Source: Micrasema longulum
Lineage: Eukaryota > Arthropoda > Insecta > Trichoptera > Brachycentridae
Assembly (NCBI GenBank): GCA_022494885.1
Contig: JAGVSM010004555.1
Coordinates: 124,001-188,000 of the forward strand
DNA length: 64,000 bases
Direction of reading: 5' to 3'
Below the pieces are notes generated by a model. It was not told the DNA's origin. It worked only from the letters and a program-made list of their open reading frames with translations, and made no database searches. Positions 59,401 through 64,000 of this stretch are shown piece after piece. The position numbers and the translations under genes are program-made. How positions within the stretch are numbered: position 1 is the stretch's first letter; the number at the start of each line of letters is the position of its first letter.

Positions 59401-62400
59401 CTAGCGAGGTAGAGATCACACCCATGGGAGGAGTTGGCATGATCGGTGTCAAGGAAAGGTAAATATACTAATGTGAAGTAAATTATTCCGTACATAATAA
59501 TTTATTTCAGTCTATTATAATATTATTTTATTTACATTTCTAGTTTTAATGCACTTTAAGTTGTTTGCATAAATAATTCTTCATCGACATGATTGACCTT
59601 ATTTTAGCTAAATGTGAATTTATTTTTAAATAACCACCTTTAAGATAACCTACACTGTGATTGGCCAGTTTATTCATACTATATAGATAATTATTTATGT
59701 TTATAAAGGAATCACGATACACATGCAAACATTCACGTGAGAAAGAGACCTACATATTTCCTTAGTTCATATCTATTTCTGTGTAACTGACCTGGCAGCT
59801 CTCAGAGTAATTTTTTATTTATTTTTTAAATTGTAGAAAATATACTTTCAATACTTAATTGTAATTACTATTATAAAATACATAATTTACTGCTTTAGAA
59901 TAGGGAAGCTATCCCTAGTTAGGCAGTTTAGATAACCCAACAGCAAAAATAAAAAATATATATGTTTACTTTTACTACTTAATTAATTTGTTGTATAAAT
60001 AATTACTTGTAAATTGCTGTAATAAATATGTAAAAATAAAAAAAAGTAAAATAAAAAAAATACTCACATTCAAGATAGCTGAAAATGGACTTGCGCTTGT
60101 TTAAAATTGGATAGTAACAAACACATTGAATGTTGAGAAAACGAGTTATTTAACCTTTCCCATCACATCAAGAAGCAAACCAAATGAGTTGCTAACACTC
60201 CAAATACATAACTACCAAAATAAATCAAGCTGCAGCTGCCCTACAATAGCACGCTCCAATTCAATCTCTTGGGCTTGAAATAGATGAGAACTTAAGATGG
60301 GACACTCATATTAATAATAAACTTATTAAGCTAATGTATTTCTTTAAGACCATTAGAAACATCGTAAGAATGAATGATATGAAAAAAATATACCATACAC
60401 TTTGACAATCTCATTTATAATATGGACTAATAGGATGATTTTCACAAAAATGGCGCTATATAAATTATCCAAACATTATTATTATTATTATGGGGATTCG
60501 CTGCAGCTACACATCTTAAACGTATTATTCAAGTACAAAAATGCATTATAAAAGTTATTCTCAAGGTACCAATAAGACCCCCATCTAATGAAATTGTTTA
60601 AGCCTTTGATGTGCCTGAGATGTGCCTAATATACGCTAAAATTATTCTACTAGACAGATTTGGAGATGGACATCGTCATCCCTCTGCTCAGAGACATGAA
60701 TGTAAAACAAGGGCAAGAAATATTATCATAGCCAATATTCCTCCCTTTAACACAACATTTAGACAAAGGTGTGAGGATTTTTTTTTTGCCAAAATGTTTG
60801 ATATGCTTCCACATAAAGTTAAGTTGACCGACAACAAACAAAAGAGAAATCAAAATCTGACCAAAGAAAATTAGGATGGAAGAAATAAAAAAAATATTTA
60901 AATGGCATGTGAAATATGTTTAAAAAAAACATTTTACCACTGCACAGTCCTTTTCAAAACAAGTTTCCTTAGTGAGGATTCCTAAATTACTTTTGTATAT
61001 AAAATATTTATACAGTAAATAAAAAAGAACATTTTACTAGTTTAATTTACTTATTAAGAAATTGGATTGTATTAAGAATGAAATTAAATACATGTACTGT
61101 GTTTCATGGTAGCAATGCAATTATAGTATTTTCTCCTCATTGTGAGTGGCGGGTCTCACGTCCGTTCGGGAATGAAATGAGAAATGCCATGTTTTAGACG
61201 CTTGTAAAGTGTCTATTTAATTAAATGACACGGTATTTATGAACAACTTTTAATCACTTTGGTATTTAAAAGTATTATTCACTATAAATGTTTTTTTTTC
61301 AGTGATGATGTTCCTTGTCAACTATGTGAACAGCTTGTCAAACATCTTCGAGATATTCTCATTGCCAATACCACTGAAACCGAATTCAAACGAGTACTCG
61401 ATGGTAAATATAGTAAAGTTTATCTAAATTAATGATGATCACTGTTGTGCTCATAGTAATATTTATCTAAATTAATTATGATCACTTTTGTACCTACTTA
61501 AAGGAAATTTAAAATATCTTAAAATTAGTCTACAAATTAATGATAGTTTTACTCTCTTGTGGTTATGATGACCCACATATCTACATTGTAAATATCACAA
61601 GAATTAATATATTATCATCATTATTTTATCTGTACCTAATGATTCATGGGGCATTGATTTAATTGTAGGTCTCTGTAAGCAAACTGGAGCATTCAAGGGT
61701 GAATGTCTTTCTATTGTGGACCAGTACTATCCAGTTATATACAGTTTCCTTCTCAGTGAGCTAAACGCCAACTCCGTTTGCTTCATGGCCGGAATGTGCC
61801 CTAAAGGAGGTGCTATCAATGTAAGTACCTGTTTAAATTACTGTGTATTATTATTATTTATCAGAAGCCGCATCTTTGGGGGACCGCTAGTTAAACCTGA
61901 GGATGTGAGAACGCTCGTTGTCTACTGAATAGTCCAATACTGGTCTCGGAGAAAATTTAGCGAAAGATACGAGAGTGATCACCCTCCACTCAGTAGCCCG
62001 GTTCTTTAAAAGTTTGAAGGGCGAGAATCAATTTACAAGGACCCATCGCAATAAATCTACTCAAGTCGCAGAGATTTCAAGAGCTTATTAAGCACTGACA
62101 TCTACAAGAACGTATCAGATTTATGAATGTGCATTGATAGTTTTTTGTTTCTAACATTTGATATGCCATTTTATTTTTTTAATTTTAGGAAGGGCCGATC
62201 GCTCCATTGCTCTTCATGTCAGCTAACACAGCAAAACCAATCCTAGACAAAATGCTCATCGGCAAAGACGAGGCTAATAGTTATCAGGTATTTTTATATG
62301 TATTACTTTCATAACTTGACAGGCGCCCTGGCGCAGTTGGTTAGACGGCTAACTGTGAAACTGGCGTCGCGGGTTCGATTCCCGCCAGTTGCATGAAAAA

Positions 62401-63844
62401 AATTCAAGAAAGATGTTTTCTCAATTGGTCTGAGTGCTGTGGTGTATTTTCCATAACCTATTTCCATATCCCCTCTTTCCCACCTGCTGACAAGCCTCTA
62501 AATAGAGGCTTAGCTGGTTAATCCTTAAAAACAAAAAAGGTGTTAAAAAATAATAGTTGCGGAAAAATAATAATGTTGTATGTGAAATAGAACTATAATT
62601 GGCTACTCTCAAGTCAAAATCGAGTGGGGATAAATTCACCTCGCGTAGTGTAGTGGTTGGCGCAATCTCACCTTTCTTAACTCATGTAACGGGTGATTAA
62701 TATTAGTTGTGATTGGAGTTCCAATGCAGTGCCCCATGCACCATCAGATGCCGATAACGGTATGATGATACGCATATTATTACATTGTACGTATGATTTT
62801 ATTGCAGCATCGCGTCCATATTGGAGAAGGCCAACTGAATGTCAATGTGATGAAGCCAGAACTGAGCCAGCTGCCAATAGAGAGAATGATGGTGCCTTTA
62901 CCACAAAACAAGGAGCTGTGTACTTTCTGCCAGTACTTCCTTCATTACATTCAAGTGCATGTTAGTGATGGCAAAACTGAGGTAATTTGAGAGAAATGCA
63001 TCCAGTGGTAATTAAAAAAACAAATCATCCGTGGCTTTGTCCTGTACTACTCCGTACTGTAATGATTTTCAAAATTAAATATCATTTAAATTTGTTGCAA
63101 CAGAGAGGGACTACATTTTAGTGAAGGGATATGGAAGTCTAGGCATTTACAGGGCTTATTTACGACCTGTCATTGGCTGGGCTTATATCAAATCGTTTTC
63201 CACAAACAGTATAATTATTGAATAAATAACATAAAATACAGAATAATATCAATGCTCGAGACGAAAAAGATCTTAAAAAAGGTTAAAGAAATAACTTTAT
63301 TGACGGCATAAAAATCATTTCATATTAATTTAATGTGATTTTTTAGTGGGATTAAAATGTGTTTATTCGTATTGTTGAGGTTAAGAGGAAACGCGGTCAT
63401 ACTTTTCTTCATACAAACATATTCCTGGATTATGGCACTAGAGCAATGATTTTTTTACACACTAGATATTTACCAAATATGATAAATGATTTTAAAAAAT
63501 AAAAAAGGTACTGACAGAAAATTTCATTCTAATACTCTTTCTTAAAAAAAAAAAACCAAACCAGCTCAGTTTTTGGGGTGCAGAAAACAAAACAGGGAAT
63601 CGTCAATTTTAGTTACACAAAATCAGTCCGACGTGCAGTTGTCTTGTCTAGCATCGCATGTCCTCTTAATTTCGTACAATACAGACACAAATAAATAATA
63701 TGTTTACAGGAAGAAATAAAGCAAGTAGTTGAGAAAGCATGCAAGACACTACCCAGCTCCATTGACGCAAACTGTGAAGCTTTTGTTGAAGCCTATGGTA
63801 ATGCTGTTATCGCTCTACTGGTCCAAGAAATCGATCCATCGCAG
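38427..63844 (+). CDS. PSAP: Prosaposin (Sap-r like), 5' part; gene continues beyond the window
   Basis: Coding exons are 38427-38475, 44869-44944, 53257-53404, 57286-57483, 57940-58062, 59238-59458, 61303-61403, 61669-61820, 62189-62287, 62808-62981 and 63710-63844. This gives 492 codons in one continuous frame, ending at a donor (gtacaa), so the 3' end lies outside. Residues 1-20 are a hydrophobic signal peptide. SapA is about 28-62 (CTWGPSYWC). SapB 1 (about 71-150), SapB 2 (about 168-248) and SapB 3 (about 275-353) each show six cysteines: CxxC, C, C, then a VCxxAGxC type end. SapB 4 starts near residue 429 (LCTFC) and lacks its last two cysteines because the next exon is missing. N-glycosylation motifs include NQT in SapB 1 and NTT in SapB 3. 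The protein is a lysosomal precursor cleaved into saposins that present sphingolipids to hydrolases. Introns 1 and 2 are 6.4 and 8.3 kb and hold mariner, LINE, SINE and MITE copies. Confidence 0.93.
39087..39211. repeat. Inverted repeat, 44-bp arms
   Basis: Left arm acccgtatgcagagacaaaa ... gtgaggaaagtgcattct pairs with right arm agaatgtactttcctcacct ... ctctgcatagggtt. Tracts of (ga)gtctcga-type sequence surround it (39040-39075, 39215-39300). It lies in prosaposin intron 1. Confidence 0.75.
39840..39995 (+). repeat. Interspersed repeat R3, copy 2
   Basis: gctcagaacatttaacaaaatctcg, gtgttcttacagcaaaggtaa and agcattcaagaagtaagcg match 3090-3230 and the inverse of 58310-58410. Confidence 0.55.
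40045..40938 (-). pseudogene. Mariner transposase pseudogene 1, prosaposin intron 1
   Basis: Read leftward from an ATG at 40938: KSEHFRHLLLFEFNRGNKVA, ERTVGKWF, then decay with stops and loss of sequence. A good C-terminal half follows: LQCDNARPHIANITKNGIQ, LGWRVLPHPPYSPELTPLDL and HLFRLLLNNLHGLSFNND. DN and the final D of the DD34D triad are retained. Several stops and frameshifts make it inactive. Terminal repeats were not found. Confidence 0.8.
41971..42146 (-). repeat. SINE family A, copy 4
   Basis: taaatatttgcgttctcata, aaattttaaataactcctt, gtgggattagaactgcggac and the head ending ggggactacaacc match family A in reverse. Confidence 0.7.
43059..43915 (+). pseudogene. Non-LTR retrotransposon RT fragment with YADD motif
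   Basis: The open frame 43059-43613 encodes LCDLEYADDAVIID (the RT active-site YADD), GLKINIAKTHVLC, IKRVESFKYLGVYVTENG and PILLYGCESWHLT. After a stop at 43612 a shifted frame continues with GWLGHVL, SPGRPLLTVRQQF and a degenerate C-terminus. A (gat)n tail follows. A related piece is at 25906-26165. It is 5'-truncated, in prosaposin intron 1. Confidence 0.85.
44220..44400 (+). repeat. Compound microsatellite (TATG)n / (GATATA)n
   Basis: A purine-pyrimidine alternating tract (tatgtatgtatgtgtatata ... ggatatggatgagg ... gatatagatatagatatgg) over about 180 bp in prosaposin intron 1. Confidence 0.85.
45005..45085 (+). repeat. FB1 fragment, copy e
   Basis: gagaaggaatatggaagtcc and a later gattttgacatactc match parts of FB1. 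It is too short to delimit. Confidence 0.4.
45644..45735 (+). repeat. Perfect 46-bp tandem duplication
   Basis: Units 45644-45689 and 45690-45735 (gtaaaaaatagtttgttttg ... caaatctggct) are identical. The overlapping minus-strand frames (45467-45776) come from this repeat. Confidence 0.85.
46165..47179. mobile_element. About 1.0-kb pogo-like non-autonomous element
   Basis: The left end CAGTAAAACCCCCTTTTTAC and the inverted right end AAGTAAAATCTTG agree at 8 of the first 10 bases. TA flanks both sides (46163-46164, 47180-47181). Sub-terminal ccctttttacgt and acgtttaccccctttttac motifs recur. A GC-rich core (gcgtggcacacgcggtggcg) lies at 46945-46972. It has no transposase and lies in prosaposin intron 2. 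Confidence 0.6.
47330..47835 (+). repeat. Interspersed repeat with internal direct duplication
   Basis: gctacttttcataccaaacatctcactcc ... gggaaaattctta at 47438-47480 recurs, diverged, as gttactttttatcccgaagaacatctcattcc ... at 47682-47728. It starts with the simple repeat (tttg)n at 47350-47375 and ends aactcctttattatatgg. The family is unknown. Confidence 0.45.
47840..50100. other. AT-rich intron DNA, nothing recognised
   Basis: This part of prosaposin intron 2 has only short chance frames (for example 47869-48084, 48178-48393) and long A or T tracts. Confidence 0.5.
50117..50386. mobile_element. 270-bp fold-back element with 120-bp arms, prosaposin intron 2
   Basis: Left arm (tatcatgggctcaatgctac ... 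atcttcctccatgaat) pairs with right arm (attcatggaggaagatac ... gcactaagcccacgatatg). Identity is about 85% by eye, with a loop of roughly 25 bp near 50245. It is non-coding. Confidence 0.8.
50487..50545 (+). repeat. SINE family C 3' tail
   Basis: tttatggcaccatcagttgcagatagggg matches the family C end. Confidence 0.45.
50660..51005. mobile_element. Fold-back element FB1, copy f
   Basis: The left arm (tgtccaaatgtttgtagaca ... ggaagttgcatttgcagg ... ttagctggttttagtgcccac) and right arm (gtaaagtggccactaaaac ... cttccatattccttttc ... ctctgttgcaacaaatt) are inverted copies of about 120 bp. Confidence 0.75.
51935..52033 (+). repeat. Three 33-bp tandem repeats
   Basis: Units 51935-51967, 51968-52000 and 52001-52033 share gaattcggactttcaagcac with 0-2 differences. 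Because 33 is a multiple of three, the minus-strand frame 51846-52073 shows a repeated FTVLESPNSIQ, but nothing else supports a gene. Confidence 0.9.
52140..52365. mobile_element. piggyBac-like MITE candidate
   Basis: The left end CCCTTTAAGGACG and the inverted right end CCCTTCAAGGACG match at 12 of 13 bases. TTAA precedes the left end (52136-52139). The right flank reads CTTAG, so the target duplication is imperfect. CCCT termini and TTAA suggest piggyBac. It is non-coding. Confidence 0.6.
53645..53815 (-). repeat. SINE family A, copy 5
   Basis: tattcgcgttcttataattt, gagttgtaaataactcgct, gtggggttcgaacctcggac (B box) and the head ending ccacacac. It begins about 240 bp after prosaposin exon 3. 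Confidence 0.75.
55219..55573 (+). other. Possible small two-exon hydrophobic reading frame inside prosaposin intron 3
   Basis: ATG at 55219 opens MAECLVTLVIVIGVMG up to a GT at 55268 (gag|gtattg). A good acceptor (ttgttgcag) at about 55536 begins a phase-compatible stretch, AYYFLIELGLNIDI, ending at tag|gtaattt. It resembles a signal or membrane anchor. An acceptor-like tttgcag also precedes the ATG. It could be an alternative 5' exon, a nested small gene or chance. Confidence 0.2.
56336..57025 (-). mobile_element. Internally deleted mariner (690 bp) with terminal repeats and TA sites
   Basis: The left end CGAGGTAGGCGCCATAAATT and the inverted right end CGAGGTAAGCACCATAAATT match at 18 of 20 bases. 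TA flanks both sides (56334-56335, 57026-57027). The minus strand keeps the catalytic half of the transposase: GDETMVLFYDPLVKREPMEW, KKVLATIFWDCEGILFIDF, then a TGA where the frame should continue. HENAPVH follows, with Glu in place of the second catalytic Asp, then SPDMAPSDYYLFSNLKKDL. The N-terminal DNA-binding half is missing, so it is inactive. It lies in prosaposin intron 3. Confidence 0.9.
58280..58560 (-). repeat. Interspersed repeat R3, copy 3
   Basis: The best-preserved R3 copy, with an open minus-strand frame (58281-58532) containing IFAQINFYAPHRNLRTNAVL and VFLQQKQAFKKQAV. It is probably a LINE RT tail. It lies in prosaposin intron 5. Confidence 0.55.
58702..58920 (+). mobile_element. 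hAT-like repeat end with poly-C run
   Basis: CAGTGTTTTTCAACCTTAAT resembles the common hAT terminal sequence CAGTGTTTCTCAACC. It continues gcgactcccttacaag, then a run of about 14 C from 58755. The opposite end was not found. Confidence 0.45.
60180..60875 (+). pseudogene. Decayed LINE RT C-terminal half, prosaposin intron 6
   Basis: Frames in order encode FLGLEIDENLRWDTHI, NNKLIKLMYFFKTIRNIV, WGFAAATHLKRIIQVQKCI, IKVILKVPIRPPSNE and PPFNTTFRQRCEDFF. FLGL.ID..L.W..HI...K...KL is the standard start of this region in Jockey/CR1-like RTs. Multiple stops and shifts. Confidence 0.75.
62322..62550 (+). repeat. tRNA-headed SINE, prosaposin intron 9
   Basis: Head ggcgccctggcgcagttggt (A box) with gggttcgattcccgcc (B box) is followed by a non-tRNA body with cacctgctgacaagcct. 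It starts 35 bp after the exon 9 donor. No acceptor-stem pairing, so not a functional tRNA gene. Confidence 0.6.
62638..62775 (+). repeat. SINE family C with head, prosaposin intron 9
   Basis: Head cctcgcgtagtgtagtggtt; tail agtgccccatgcaccatcagatgccgataa. It ends about 30 bp upstream of the exon 10 acceptor. Confidence 0.6.
63090..63185 (+). repeat. FB1 half-copy g, prosaposin intron 10
   Basis: tttgttgcaacagagaggga, gatatggaagtctaggcatt and gacctgtcattggctggg match the FB1 left arm. No right arm is present. Confidence 0.65.
63360..63650 (+). repeat. Interspersed repeat R4, copy 3
   Basis: tggattatggcactagagca, cacactagatatttacc and ggggtgcagaaaacaaaac match 9785-10040. The last block lies about 60 bp before the exon 11 acceptor. 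Confidence 0.5.
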
Positions 63845-64000
63845 GTACAATAAATATTTTAACTTATTAAGTAACTTTAAGAAAATAGTGATAAAAAAAA
63901 AATCGAGGAATTTTCAGTGCTTGATATTAAACAGCAATATTTATTGAGGGCAGTGGTGGTCACTCACATCAACAAAGATACACACCCGTCAGTTTCTCAT

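Noticed and set aside
59190..59495. 101-codon minus-strand frame
   Set aside because: Antisense shadow of prosaposin exon 6 (SapB 2).
62322..62395. tRNA gene candidate with A and B boxes
   Set aside because: The 5' and 3' ends do not pair into an acceptor stem, and a non-tRNA body continues directly; it reads as a SINE head.

Overview
This is an AT-rich (roughly 70% by eye) eukaryotic window with GT-AG introns, a class-4 cytochrome P450, two prosaposin-family genes and many degraded transposons. Together these indicate an arthropod, most probably an insect. I cannot name the order or species from sequence alone.

Layout. 1-12.9 kb holds no gene I can support: it is LINE fragments, MITEs, SINE pieces and unexplained AT-rich DNA. 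12,945-21,950 (+) is a nine-exon CYP4-family P450 (530 aa) with every catalytic signature intact. 24,843-35,885 (+) is a seven-exon secreted saposin-like gene (258 aa) with the order SapA, SapB, SapA, SapA. 38,427-63,844 (+) is the first eleven coding exons (492 codons) of a full prosaposin: signal peptide, SapA, three complete SapB domains and most of a fourth. That gene runs off the right edge. All three genes lie on the + strand. The two saposin genes share first-exon length and the phases of their first three introns, so they look like tandem duplicates, one of them compact.

The rest is a dense transposon record. It includes a degenerate hAT element with terminal inverted repeats and a perfect 8-bp target duplication; two solo LTRs of one family, each with a 4-bp duplication; an internally deleted mariner between TA sites; and a second mariner remnant. 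There are also pogo-like and piggyBac-like MITEs, a Penelope-like GIY-YIG fragment, and at least nine non-LTR retrotransposon pieces. tRNA-derived SINEs occur in several families. A roughly 340-380-bp MITE family carries CRE-like TGACGTCA-related sites, and one copy sits inside a SINE. Several fold-back elements have long arms. Most of these lie in the long introns of the three genes.

I found no CRISPR array, rRNA, convincing functional tRNA gene or prokaryote-type operon. I do not see a clearly new system. The most distinctive items are the compact saposin gene beside prosaposin and the well-delimited mobile elements.
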